From: an uncultured Persicobacter sp.
Lineage (GTDB): Bacteria; Bacteroidota; Bacteroidia; Cytophagales; Cyclobacteriaceae
DNA: 64,000 nt
Assembly: GCA_947498325.1 (NCBI GenBank)
Contig: CANMKE010000011.1
Span: 1-64,000 of the forward strand
Direction: 5' to 3'
Positions 27,093-36,389 of the stretch are shown here, piece after piece. The notes under the pieces were generated by a model that had not been told where the DNA came from, ran no database searches, and saw only the letters and a program-made list of their open reading frames with translations. The translations under genes and the position numbers were made by a program. Within the stretch, counting starts at the first letter, position 1; each line of letters opens with the position of its first letter.

Positions 27093-29585
27093 ATGAAAAA
27101 CCTCATCATCATTGGAAATGGGATGGTCAGTTACAAATTCTGTGAACAACTGGCCGACGCAGGAGGGTTGTCTGAATTTGCAGTCACCATCTTTGGAGAA
27201 GAGCCGCGCGCCGCTTACGATCGGGTGCACCTTAGTGAATATTTCAGTCACTATGATGCTTCCAAACTGGCCATGGCGCCAGATAGTTTCTATGCCGATC
27301 ATGGCATTAATCTGAAACTGGGCACGATGGTTACCAAGGTAGATCCTGAAACAAAAACAGTCACCACCTCAGCGAATGAGCAATACACCTATGATGAACT
27401 GGTGTTTGCAACAGGTTCGTCCGCTTTCGTGCCACCAATTCCAGGTACAGAGGCAAAAGGTGTTTTTGTGTACCGTACCATTGAAGATCTTGAGCAAATT
27501 ACCACCTATGCAAAAACTTGCAAGTCGGGGGCGGTAATTGGTGGAGGTTTACTTGGCCTTGAGGCAGCAAAAGCAGTTCGCGACTTGGGTTTATCGGCTC
27601 AGGTGGTAGAATTTGCACCTCGCCTGATGCCAAGACAGCTTGATCAGGGCGCTTCAGATATTCTGCAGACGCAGATTGAACAGCTTGGGGTGGAAGTTTT
27701 GCTGAGCAAGGCAACCAAGCAGATTGTTGCTGAAGGCGATAAAGTAGTACGTATGGATTTCGCCGATGAAACAAGCCTGCAAACGGACATGGTGGTGATT
27801 TCTGCGGGTATCCGTCCTCGTGATGAACTGGCAAAAGCGGCAGGGATTACCGTGCATCAGCGTGGTGGTATTGTGGTTAACGATCAGATGGAAACGTCAC
27901 TGAGCGGGGTGTACGCCATAGGGGAGTGTGCCAATTATGCGGAATGTGTTTTCGGCCTGGTAGCACCGGGTTACGATATGGCCAAAGTGCTGGTAGAAAA
28001 ACTGATGGGACGGAAGAAAGATTTCACCTTCCCGGATATGTCCACAAAACTGAAATTGATAGGTGTGGGTGTGGCCAGCTTTGGCGATGCACTGCTCGAA
28101 GCGCCAGAGGCACAGGTGATGGTGTATTCTGATGCCCGTCAGGGCTTGTATCAGCGACTGAACATTTCTGCTGACGGCAAGAAATTGCTCGGCGGGATTT
28201 TGGTCGGCGATACCGAAGCTTATGGCATGTTGCTGCAAACCACCCAACTCGGACTGAAATTGCCAGAGGATCCAAGGTCATTGCTTTGGGCGGGTAGTTC
28301 AGAAGGCGGCAATTCAGGAATGTCGCTGATGGATCTGCCAGATGAAGCGGTGATTTGTTCTTGCGAGGCCGTGACCAAAGGGCAGCTTGTAACTGCGGTA
28401 AAAGAAGGTACGGAAGACCTTGCGAGCCTTAAAACCTGTACCAAAGGAGGTACGGGCTGTGGGGGTTGTGTGCCGCAAATCAAAGAAATTCTTGATGGCA
28501 CTTTGGCCAGTATGGGTAAGGAAGTCAAGCAGGTGATTTGTGAGCATTTCGATTACTCCCGTCAGGAAATTCTTGACCTGATCAAAGTGAAAAAAATCAA
28601 GTCTTTCGATGAACTAATTACGGCTCACGGTACTGGAACAGGCTGTGAGATTTGTAAGCCATTGGTGGCGAGTGTGCTGGCAAGTACATGGAATGACATG
28701 ATTCTAAAGAATAATGCATCATTGCAGGATACCAACGACCGCTTTTTGGCCAACATCCAAAAAGGCGGAACTTATTCGGTTGTGCCAAGAATCCCTGCAG
28801 GGGAAATTACGCCCGAGAAACTGATTGTTATTGGAGAGGTAGCGAAAAAATACAGCCTGTACACCAAAATTACCGGTGGGCAGCGTATTGACCTTTTCGG
28901 CGCACGCATGGAGGATCTTCCTTCGATTTGGAGTGAGCTGATTGATGCCGGTTTTGAAAGTGGGCACGCTTATGCGAAGTCACTGAGAACCGTGAAAAGT
29001 TGTGTGGGGAAAGCGTGGTGTCGCTATGGTGTTCAGGATTCTGTAGCGATGGCCATCCGTTTGGAAGAGCGTTACAAAGGGTTGCGTTCGCCACACAAAC
29101 TTAAATCGGGGGTGTCGGCCTGTATTCGTGAATGTGCCGAGGCACGAGGGAAAGATTTTGGACTGATTGCGACAGAAAAAGGCTGGAACCTTTACATCTG
29201 TGGTAATGGCGGAATTACCCCGAAACATGCCTGGTTGCTGGCTTCGGATCTTGATGATGATACGGCGATAAAATACATCGACCGATTCCTGATGTTTTAC
29301 ATCCGTACCGCAGAACCACTGACCCGTACGTCGAAATGGTTTACCGACCTTGAAGGCGGTGAGGCTTATGTAAAAGATGTGGTGATCAATGATTCTCTCG
29401 GGATTTGTGCCGAGCTCGAAGCGGAAATGCAATCGGTAGTGGACTCCTTCCAGTGCGAATGGAAATCTGTGGTGGAGGATGAAAATATGCGCAAGCAATT
29501 TGCTCCTTTCGTTAATACGGACGCTTCCGACGATACCGTAGAATTTGTAGATGTGCGCGGACAGAAAGCGCCAAAACCTTGGTAA
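27093..29585 (+). CDS. nirB: NAD(P)H-dependent assimilatory nitrite reductase, large subunit
   Basis: A cytoplasmic flavo-siroheme enzyme of 830 residues reducing nitrite to ammonium. The FAD/NAD module covers about 1-400 (IIIGNGMVSYKF, then GAVIGGGLLGLEAAKAV). Two BFD-type [2Fe-2S] segments follow: ICSCEAVTK with GGTGCGGC, then a second helix-hairpin region with GTGTGCEICKP. The reductase half starts near 550. The siroheme/[4Fe-4S] ligands are Cys637 and Cys643 (C-x5-C) and Cys677 and Cys681 (C-x3-C), within SCVGKAWCRYG and SACIRECAEARG. Length and domain order match the family. nirD follows after 18 bases. The gene is divergent from cobA, which makes its siroheme precursor, and a palindrome lies in the shared promoter region. 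Confidence 0.96.
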   Translation: MKNLIIIGNGMVSYKFCEQLADAGGLSEFAVTIFGEEPRAAYDRVHLSEYFSHYDASKLAMAPDSFYADHGINLKLGTMVTKVDPETKTVTTSANEQYTYDELVFATGSSAFVPPIPGTEAKGVFVYRTIEDLEQITTYAKTCKSGAVIGGGLLGLEAAKAVRDLGLSAQVVEFAPRLMPRQLDQGASDILQTQIEQLGVEVLLSKATKQIVAEGDKVVRMDFADETSLQTDMVVISAGIRPRDELAKAAGITVHQRGGIVVNDQMETSLSGVYAIGECANYAECVFGLVAPGYDMAKVLVEKLMGRKKDFTFPDMSTKLKLIGVGVASFGDALLEAPEAQVMVYSDARQGLYQRLNISADGKKLLGGILVGDTEAYGMLLQTTQLGLKLPEDPRSLLWAGSSEGGNSGMSLMDLPDEAVICSCEAVTKGQLVTAVKEGTEDLASLKTCTKGGTGCGGCVPQIKEILDGTLASMGKEVKQVICEHFDYSRQEILDLIKVKKIKSFDELITAHGTGTGCEICKPLVASVLASTWNDMILKNNASLQDTNDRFLANIQKGGTYSVVPRIPAGEITPEKLIVIGEVAKKYSLYTKITGGQRIDLFGARMEDLPSIWSELIDAGFESGHAYAKSLRTVKSCVGKAWCRYGVQDSVAMAIRLEERYKGLRSPHKLKSGVSACIRECAEARGKDFGLIATEKGWNLYICGNGGITPKHAWLLASDLDDDTAIKYIDRFLMFYIRTAEPLTRTSKWFTDLEGGEAYVKDVVINDSLGICAELEAEMQSVVDSFQCEWKSVVEDENMRKQFAPFVNTDASDDTVEFVDVRGQKAPKPW

Positions 29586-29603
29586 ACCTCAAATAATACA
29601 ACA

Positions 29604-29954
29604 ATGAACAAATGGGTAAATGTCGGCACTGCCGAAGACTTTATTAGTGGATTGGGACGCGCTGTATTAATCGACGGTCGTCAAATCGCAGTTTTCTATT
29701 GTGGCACAACCAAGCGTTTTTATGCTTCGGACAATATGTGCCCGCATAAACAACAAATGATTTTAGCGAGAGGAATTATTGGTGACAAAAAAGGGGAACC
29801 GATGGTTGCCTGTCCTTTCCATAAAAAGGCGTTCTCTCTGGAGGATGGCCGAAATTTACAAGGCGAAGCACTTCATATTTCGATCTATGAGATCAAGGAA
29901 GAAGATGCTAAAGTCTGGGTGAGTGTTCCTGTTGATCAGGAAGTCGCTGTTTAG
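29604..29954 (+). CDS. nirD: Nitrite reductase small subunit, Rieske-type
   Basis: The 116-residue product has a Rieske-like fold and is the small subunit of the NirBD nitrite reductase. Unlike enterobacterial NirD, which has lost the metal ligands, this protein keeps the full Rieske pattern: Cys46-x-His48 (MCPHKQQ) and Cys70-x2-His73 (ACPFHKK). It may therefore carry a [2Fe-2S] cluster and take part in electron transfer. It starts 18 bases after nirB and is followed by a terminator, so nirBD forms a two-gene unit. Confidence 0.93.
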   Translation: MNKWVNVGTAEDFISGLGRAVLIDGRQIAVFYCGTTKRFYASDNMCPHKQQMILARGIIGDKKGEPMVACPFHKKAFSLEDGRNLQGEALHISIYEIKEEDAKVWVSVPVDQEVAV

Positions 29955-30024
29955 ATTGATTATTCCCTATCAGAGATAATTGATCAATTCCTTTTAAAAA
30001 AGGAGTCATGTTTGGTTTTTTTAG

Positions 30025-30056
30025 AGCAGCTCATTTCGGTGGGCTGCTTTTGTTTT
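30025..30056 (+). terminator. Terminator of the nirBD operon
   Basis: AGCAGCTCA (30025-30033) pairs with TGGGCTGCT (30040-30048), with one G-U pair and a 6-base loop, followed by a T-rich tract. Confidence 0.8.
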
Positions 30057-30200
30057 TTGTCCTTTACCCGATTGTAATAGTGGCCAAGGGTTAATTTTGC
30101 CCAAATTCCGAAAATTGAAACGGTTTTATGGCCTGAGTTCAGTCTTAATCTTTTATTTTAAAGCAACGATCTGTCATCAACCACCTACCGATTTATTTTT

Positions 30201-31988
30201 ATGTCTCCCTTTACAGAATCAGACAACCCTCAACAGTATCCTTTCAGGAAATATGCCCACATGTACATCTTGGCGATTCTCGGAATCACCTGGACGATCA
30301 TCTTCAGGGATGTGTATTTACAACAATACCTGAAGGACAAAATGTACATCTCCAGAACGGTTAACCTCGGGGGTCGGCAACGGATGCTGTCGCAGAAGCT
30401 TACCAAAAATGCCGTCTTGCTTCGGCAGGTGGGCGCCCATGAGTTCGAGGAGCGTAAACGGATTGTTCAGGAGGATTTTGAGGACTGGTCGCAGGTGCAT
30501 TATGACCTTCAGCATGGGAACAAACGACTCAATATCCCTTCCCAAAACTCTGCGGAAATTCGGGCGAAATTCAATGAACTCAATCCCTACTTCAATGGGA
30601 TGTCGGCAGTGATTCTTGATATTCTGCAAATTCCCTATGGCGACCCTTCACTTGATGCGGCCGTGAATAAATTACTGAAAGTCGAACGGGATTATTTGGA
30701 CTCGATGGATAAAGTGGTGTTTCAGTATGACCACGAGGCGGTGCAGAAAATGAAGAAGCTCAACCATCTGCAATGGGTGATGCTCATTGTAGCCCTGGCG
30801 ATTCTGGCGCTGGAGGTGGTGTTCATTTTTTGGCCTACCACTGCCCATATCAGGAAGATTACAGACAAACTTGGCGAGTCGGAGCAGCAGGCCAAGCGGA
30901 TGTACCATGAGTTGCAGGGGCTGTATGGCAAGCTTGAGAAGGCTTACAAAAATGAGCAGGCGATCAATAGCGCAATCGGTAAGGAGCATATTCTTGGGCG
31001 GATGAATCCGCAGGGAAAATTGATTTACGCCAGCAAAAAACTCGCCGACTGGATGGGGCATGAGCGCAATGCTTTGCTGATTCATTTTGAAGATGTGTTT
31101 GTGACCAATAACCATGAGCCTGGGGTACTTTCGGCCGCCCTTTCCGAAGCGCAGTCGGGAGAATTATGGCACGATCAGTTGTTGCTCCACGATGCAGACG
31201 GCAACGATCTTTGGCTGGATGTGAGCCTGGTGCCCGTATCTGGCAATGGCAAAAGGGTGGAGAAAATTCTTATTCTTGGCGCAAATATCACGACCGTAAA
31301 ATTGCTCGCCGCCGAACGGGCTACCCTCGAGCTCGATGAGGTGCAATCGGCCTTCAAGACCCATAAAGAACGGGCTTCTTTTATTCTTTTTGCCCAGGAA
31401 GAGGAGCGCAAGCGCATTGCCCGTGACCTGCACGATGGTATAGGGCAGATGCTCACTGCCCTGAAATTTGAACTCGAAGCCATTGACCCTTACAATGGGA
31501 AAAGGACGGAAATCAAGCTTGCGGAACTTCGGCAGCCCCTCCGTGATTTGATCATCGAAGTACGTAGAATTTCGCATAACCTAAATCCTAATGTATTGAC
31601 AGACTATGGGTTAATTCCTGCACTACGTAATTTCGCTAAGGAAATGACGCAATACTCCGGGAAAAGCATTATCTTTGAAAATCAGTCGGGTTTTAACCAG
31701 CGACTGAGCCAAATCACCGAAACAAACCTGTACAGAATTGTGCAGGAGGCGGTGAATAATGCCTTGAAATACAGTGAAGGTGAATGCATTGAAATTGTGG
31801 TTGCCCATAACCGTACCGACCTGACCATAGTTATAAAGGATAATGGGGAAGGATTCGACCTGTCGTCGGTAAAAGAAGGCAACGGCCTGGGGAATATCCG
31901 TGAGCGTACCAGCTACGCCAACGGGCAATGTGAAATCATTACCTCACCAACAAATGGAACCCAAATAACTGTTAAAGTACCTATTTAA
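30201..31988 (+). CDS. NarX-like sensor histidine kinase with PilJ-type sensor domain
   Basis: A membrane sensor kinase of 595 residues. TM1 is at about 18-35, a periplasmic PilJ/type IV pili methyl-accepting-type domain at 36-190, and TM2 at 191-211. The start of the sensor domain, VNLGGRQRMLSQKLTKNAVLL, resembles the P-box helix with which NarX and NarQ bind nitrate and nitrite. A PAS domain lies at about 255-370. A HisKA_3 dimerisation domain follows, with the phosphorylated His411 in EEERKRIARDLHDGIGQ, and a HATPase domain (NALKYS, DNGEGFD, GNGLGNIRERT). The stop is one base before the response regulator start, so the two are translationally coupled. Position directly after nirBD makes nitrate or nitrite the likely signal; this is inference. 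Confidence 0.88.
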   Translation: MSPFTESDNPQQYPFRKYAHMYILAILGITWTIIFRDVYLQQYLKDKMYISRTVNLGGRQRMLSQKLTKNAVLLRQVGAHEFEERKRIVQEDFEDWSQVHYDLQHGNKRLNIPSQNSAEIRAKFNELNPYFNGMSAVILDILQIPYGDPSLDAAVNKLLKVERDYLDSMDKVVFQYDHEAVQKMKKLNHLQWVMLIVALAILALEVVFIFWPTTAHIRKITDKLGESEQQAKRMYHELQGLYGKLEKAYKNEQAINSAIGKEHILGRMNPQGKLIYASKKLADWMGHERNALLIHFEDVFVTNNHEPGVLSAALSEAQSGELWHDQLLLHDADGNDLWLDVSLVPVSGNGKRVEKILILGANITTVKLLAAERATLELDEVQSAFKTHKERASFILFAQEEERKRIARDLHDGIGQMLTALKFELEAIDPYNGKRTEIKLAELRQPLRDLIIEVRRISHNLNPNVLTDYGLIPALRNFAKEMTQYSGKSIIFENQSGFNQRLSQITETNLYRIVQEAVNNALKYSEGECIEIVVAHNRTDLTIVIKDNGEGFDLSSVKEGNGLGNIRERTSYANGQCEIITSPTNGTQITVKVPI

Positions 31989-31989
31989 T

Positions 31990-32673
31990 ATGATGAAAAA
32001 AATACGTATTCTATTGGTCGATGACCACACTTTAGTACGTAATGGAATCAAGGCGCTATTGAGCGACGATGATCGGTTTGAAGTGGTAGGAGAGGCTGGT
32101 GACGGGCAGGAAGCACTGAAAAATGCGGACTTGTTACAGCCTGATATCGTGTTGATGGACATACGTATGCCTGTGATGAATGGACTTGAGGCGGCAAAGC
32201 TGATGAAGAATTATGCTGCGCAGGCGAAAGTAGTAATGCTTTCGATGCATCATGATGAAGACTATGTGCTGCAGGCGGTTCAGGTGGGCGCTTTTGGCTA
32301 CCTGCTCAAAGATATTGTCAAGGCCGATTTTATCAATGCATTGCTACAGGTCTCTGAAGGGCATAAATATTTTGCCCCAGCGGTTTCCGAAGTGTTGGTG
32401 AATTCCATGCAACGCAAAGGGAGCAGTATCAGCAATACCACAGGAAGCAAGCCCACACCATTAGGGAAAAAAGATTTCGGACTCACCAAAAGAGAGCTGC
32501 AAGTTTTAAGTGCACTTTCAGAGGGGAAGTCCAACAGCGAAATGGCCGAAGTATTCAACCTCAGCCAGCGAACAGTTGAAACCCACCGATTCAATATCAT
32601 GAAAAAGGTAGGGGTAAAGAATGTTCTCGAATTGCTGAATGTCGCAAGAAAAGAAGGCATCCTTGACTATTAA
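31990..32673 (+). CDS. NarL-like response regulator with LuxR-type HTH
   Basis: A DNA-binding response regulator of 227 residues. The receiver domain (1-125) has the acidic pair in VDDHTLV, the phosphoacceptor Asp57 in LMDIRMP, and the conserved KD pair in YLLKDI. The LuxR-type helix-turn-helix (about 163-225) contains LTKRELQVLSALSEGKSN and LSQRTVETHRFNIMKKVGV. It is the cognate partner of the kinase immediately upstream and probably controls the nitrate assimilation genes. The palindromes in the cobA-nirB region are candidate targets. Confidence 0.9.
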   Translation: MMKKIRILLVDDHTLVRNGIKALLSDDDRFEVVGEAGDGQEALKNADLLQPDIVLMDIRMPVMNGLEAAKLMKNYAAQAKVVMLSMHHDEDYVLQAVQVGAFGYLLKDIVKADFINALLQVSEGHKYFAPAVSEVLVNSMQRKGSSISNTTGSKPTPLGKKDFGLTKRELQVLSALSEGKSNSEMAEVFNLSQRTVETHRFNIMKKVGVKNVLELLNVARKEGILDY

Positions 32674-32708
32674 TATTGCAACAACCATACACAACACATA
32701 TTATGAAG

Positions 32709-32736
32709 TCCTTGCCTTTTGGCAGGGATTTTTTTT
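32709..32736 (+). terminator. Terminator after the response regulator gene
   Basis: TCCTTGCC (32709-32716) pairs with GGCAGGGA (32721-32728), one G-U pair, 4-base loop, followed by eight T residues. Confidence 0.88.
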
Positions 32737-32928
32737 GTCCGCAGGTTTTTAAAGATGATGCTTTTCCCCTGACCTCGCTTTATGTGGTGAATTTCCAACT
32801 TGGAAAGGTGGCTGTCGGTGCCTTGTCAATCATCTTTCACCCCTGATAAGGTGGTCGAAGAACTACTCCTGCAACCCATAAATAACGCACATGTTCCTTC
32901 CTTTGGGCGCAAGGCGATGAACACCTTC

Positions 32929-35727
32929 TTAAAGATTGACGATATAATCCTTCAGGCTTTGCCCTTTTTCCAGGGACAATTTTTTCCGCAGACGGTAGCG
33001 CTTCAGCTCAACACTTTTGGGCGTGATATTGAAAATTGGCGCCAGTTCTTTGGTGGTCAGATTAACCTTCAGGTAGGCGCAAAGCTTCAGGTCTTCGGTG
33101 GTCAGGTTCGGGTGCTTTGCCTGCAACCGCTTGAAAAAATGCTCATGGGTTTCCGAGAAGGCCGATTCAAAGACCAGCCAGTCCTTTTTTTCATCGAAGG
33201 ATTCGTGAATGATATTGTCCAGTTTCTCGATATCCCGAATTTTCAGCGGCTTTTTATTCTCCCGTAGTTCCGTGAGCTGATGTTGCAGGTTGGCAATGAT
33301 CTCTTTCTTCTTACTGTCCTGAATGAGCAGCTTTGAAAGCTCATTGTTTTTGGCCTTTATTTCCTCCTGAAGCTGTCGCTCTTTAAGGGCTTTAAGCTTT
33401 TCCTGATGTGCCGTTCTTGTTTTATTAATCATCCTTCGCTCGGCAATCAGCATATTTTTTCGCTGCACCAGCAGTCTGCCTTTATGGTATTTGTAACCGA
33501 TAAGGAACAGGCCAATCAACAAAGCAATATACAATAGGTACGCCACGGGGCGCAGGTACCAGGGCGCATGAATGGTGAAATCGTAGGCCGTGGCGGTATC
33601 GGCATTTTTCTCCTTCACCAAAAAGGTATAACTGCCATAGGGAAGGTTCTGAAATTCGCAGTCATTTTTAAGCCCATTATCCTGCCACGATTTATTGAAC
33701 CCCTTCAGCTGGTACATATAATGGGTCTGTTCCCCATACTCAAAAGCGGTAAAGGTAAACCGAATGGTGTTGTATTTGTCGGGCAGTGCGGTGCCTGAGG
33801 TCGCAATGATTTTTTGCGCACCATTGCGTTTATTTTCCGCCACCACCTTCGTGAAGCTTACATTTTTCGGCTGGTGGTAGTGGTCTTTCATTTTCATATT
33901 CCAGAAGGCGACGCCACTGCTCATGGCTACTGCAAATACAGAATCGGAGAGGGTATTGATGTGTTCATATTTATAGATCAGATGATTTGCCAGTTCACTG
34001 AAATTGTTGGACAGCGGCAATTCCTCCTGCTGTTTGAGATCGTAAAGGTGCAATTGATTATTCCTGCTGATCATCATTTTGCCCTTAATGGGTTTGGAAA
34101 TATAATGCGCATCCGCCAGTGGGGCATCCAAAGGCTCGATGCCATCCTGCTGAATGGAAAAAGCCTTATGCTTACCTGTGACCACCGTTTCCTGACCGAC
34201 TTTAAACACTCTGATGTTTGATAAATTCGGTAAATCAAATTGTTGTTTTAGACTGACTACCCGTTCGGCGGATTTATAATCTGCCGCAGGAAAGACCTGC
34301 AGCAGGTGGTCGTTGAAGGTCGAAACAATCAAACTGCCATCGGGCTGCTCTACAATATTTCGGGTGCGCTCTTTCAGTTGCTGATCAATAGTTGTCCAGT
34401 ATTTCCATTTGCCCGCCTGTTTTTTATAAACCGCAATGCCGTAGTAGGCACTCTGATAAATGATGTTGGGCTGATTTTTACTGCGGACGAAATCAAAGCC
34501 GCCAGGCACATCAGAAATTTGCTCAAATTTCCCTCCGGAAATCAGGAAGGTGCCCTCATTGTGGCCGCACCAAATCTGGCCGTCCAGTTCGGTCAGCTTC
34601 CACGCCTGCCCATCAGCCTTGGGCATCAGTTCAAAAACAGGCACACCACTTTTGAAAATATCCCGACCGTGATATACGCCCTGGTTGGTGGCAATATAAT
34701 AGTCATCACCTTGCTGACAGATGTCATAAACGGCACCGAGTTGTTCAAGGAAATCATTGATATAAGTTGCTGGCGAGTCCAGGTTAATCACCGAGATCCC
34801 ATCATCGAGGCCGAGCCACAGGTGCCCATCCCTGAATTCGATACTGTGAATGCGGTTATTGGGCAACCCGTTGGTACTGTTGAGGTGGTATTTTATCTGT
34901 CCGTCGAGGGTTGCGATAATCAGGCCTGCTTTCATGGTGCCAAAGGCAAACAGTCCATTGGGCAAGACGGCAATTTTATTGATTTTCCCCGCTTTCAGGG
35001 CATCGTTCAGCGAATTATTAATGGGGTTCAATTGCCCATTTTTCCATTCATATAAACCATTGCGCAGCGTTCCGAGCAACAGGCCACCATCCTGAAGTTT
35101 GAGGATGGATTTCACCTGAAACTGATGCAGCGCAGGAATCTCCACTTTTTGCTTCAGCCCGTCGGCATCCATTGAATACAGGTCTCCATAAACAAGCTGA
35201 TAATAGATTTTCCCATCGATCGGGTAGGAGAAGGTGATGTTTCCCGGCAGCCGTTCATAGCCCAGCATTCCGTTGGGGCTCGCCAGGTAGAATCTGCTGA
35301 AAGCCTGAAAGACCATCTGCCTGCCAATGGGGAAAATCTTCCAGATGCTTTCTTCAATATTATGAATCAGGTGGAAGCCACTTTTTAGGTTATGGGTCAG
35401 GAAGTAGCCCATAAATTGGTTGCCTCCCGCATAGATGGTGTCGTTGCGATAGTAGATTGTATGCAGAATATCTGGCGTGCTGAATAAATTCCAGTCCTCG
35501 CCATCGTAGGTCAGCAGCCCGAGGGTGTTGGCGAAAAAAACCTTGCCATCATTGCCCACCGTAATGTCCCAGTTTTGATTTTCTCCTTTATAGTCACGTT
35601 TATCAAAATTTGTAATTCTCGGGGTTATGGGAATAGAGAATTTTGTAGAGGAGGTCATTTTTTCCTGCGCATAGGCACTGCTGAAAAGTGCAAAATAGAG
35701 CAAGAGGTATGTTAAGAATCTGGGCAT
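32929..35727 (-). CDS. Membrane one-component regulator: propeller sensor, Y_Y_Y domain, LuxR-type HTH
   Basis: The 932-residue product has a signal peptide (1-20, ending SSAYA-Q). A periplasmic region of about 680 residues is built of two-component-regulator propeller repeats (for example GLLTYDGEDWNLF and IHSIEFRDGHLWLGLDDGISVIN). A triple-tyrosine domain follows (YMYQLKGFNKSWQ, LPYGSYTFLVKEKN), then one transmembrane helix near 725-745 (LLYIALLIGLFLIGYKY) and a long cytoplasmic coiled coil. It ends in a LuxR-like helix-turn-helix (LKVNLTTKELAPIFNITPKSVELKRYRLRKKL). There is no histidine kinase or receiver domain, so sensing and DNA binding sit on one protein. Its divergent position in front of the susC/susD operon makes it the likely sugar-responsive activator of the PUL. 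Confidence 0.88.
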   Translation of the reverse strand: MPRFLTYLLLYFALFSSAYAQEKMTSSTKFSIPITPRITNFDKRDYKGENQNWDITVGNDGKVFFANTLGLLTYDGEDWNLFSTPDILHTIYYRNDTIYAGGNQFMGYFLTHNLKSGFHLIHNIEESIWKIFPIGRQMVFQAFSRFYLASPNGMLGYERLPGNITFSYPIDGKIYYQLVYGDLYSMDADGLKQKVEIPALHQFQVKSILKLQDGGLLLGTLRNGLYEWKNGQLNPINNSLNDALKAGKINKIAVLPNGLFAFGTMKAGLIIATLDGQIKYHLNSTNGLPNNRIHSIEFRDGHLWLGLDDGISVINLDSPATYINDFLEQLGAVYDICQQGDDYYIATNQGVYHGRDIFKSGVPVFELMPKADGQAWKLTELDGQIWCGHNEGTFLISGGKFEQISDVPGGFDFVRSKNQPNIIYQSAYYGIAVYKKQAGKWKYWTTIDQQLKERTRNIVEQPDGSLIVSTFNDHLLQVFPAADYKSAERVVSLKQQFDLPNLSNIRVFKVGQETVVTGKHKAFSIQQDGIEPLDAPLADAHYISKPIKGKMMISRNNQLHLYDLKQQEELPLSNNFSELANHLIYKYEHINTLSDSVFAVAMSSGVAFWNMKMKDHYHQPKNVSFTKVVAENKRNGAQKIIATSGTALPDKYNTIRFTFTAFEYGEQTHYMYQLKGFNKSWQDNGLKNDCEFQNLPYGSYTFLVKEKNADTATAYDFTIHAPWYLRPVAYLLYIALLIGLFLIGYKYHKGRLLVQRKNMLIAERRMINKTRTAHQEKLKALKERQLQEEIKAKNNELSKLLIQDSKKKEIIANLQHQLTELRENKKPLKIRDIEKLDNIIHESFDEKKDWLVFESAFSETHEHFFKRLQAKHPNLTTEDLKLCAYLKVNLTTKELAPIFNITPKSVELKRYRLRKKLSLEKGQSLKDYIVNL

Positions 35728-36389
35728 ATATTGGAGGAGTCAACCTTTGGTCAGTCGCTGTTAGTCGTCAAACATTTTCTTAAATAGGTCGGCTTTGAGT
35801 AGAATATCCACAAATAAAGCGGTTTTGTAATTCAAAAAAAAGCCATTGAATAATATTTAATAATTGAAAATGTACGGGGATTCCGTGGGGTAAAATGAAG
35901 GATTGATAATGTGTAATGACGGAAAATGGAAGCTTTATGATGGGTTATCACCCCATCATTTACTTTTTTTGATTGATGTGTTGCGGTAGAATCAGCCTTT
36001 ATTTGCTTGATAGTGAGCTTCTGAGGGGCTTTTTATGGTGTGGAGTGTTTTTGATGGGTAGCGTTTTTCTTGTTTAGAATCCTGGACACTGATATTTGTA
36101 TTGTCGGAAAGGGATGGTCTCTCCTTCGGGCAATATTCTGGTGGCGCCGAATTTGGGAGGACGAAAAGCTGCTGATTTAAATTCATACAAAGTGCCTGTT
36201 GGCACTCATTTTGATCTTAAATACATGGCGGCTTACAGAGATTAAAATTGGATAATTTTAATTTAATCGAAATCTCATCTACAAGTCACTGACAAAACTT
36301 AACCGTAAACTCACGCTTTTGATATAGGCATATATCCTAAGCACTGAATTTACACCAAAATAAACTTTTGTTTTTTAAAGTGTAGTTTT
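35728..36389. other. Divergent control region of the PUL
   Basis: 662 bases between the regulator gene and susC carry the promoters of both. No gene is supportable. Visible structures are a short hairpin AGTGCC-TGTT-GGCACT at 36191-36206 and a palindrome GATATA-N4-TATATC at 36321-36336. The proximal part before susC is AT-rich. I found no perfect TAnnTTTG element on either strand. Confidence 0.55.
36321..36336. promoter_or_regulatory. Palindrome upstream of the PUL susC, candidate operator
   Basis: GATATA, four bases, TATATC is a perfect 6-bp inverted repeat, 53 bases before the susC start codon. Its position suits a site for the divergently encoded LuxR-type regulator. Confidence 0.35.

Noticed and set aside
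35992-36186. Short open frame (64 codons) in the PUL control region
   Set aside because: No recognisable motif, and it lies in the divergent promoter region; more likely chance.
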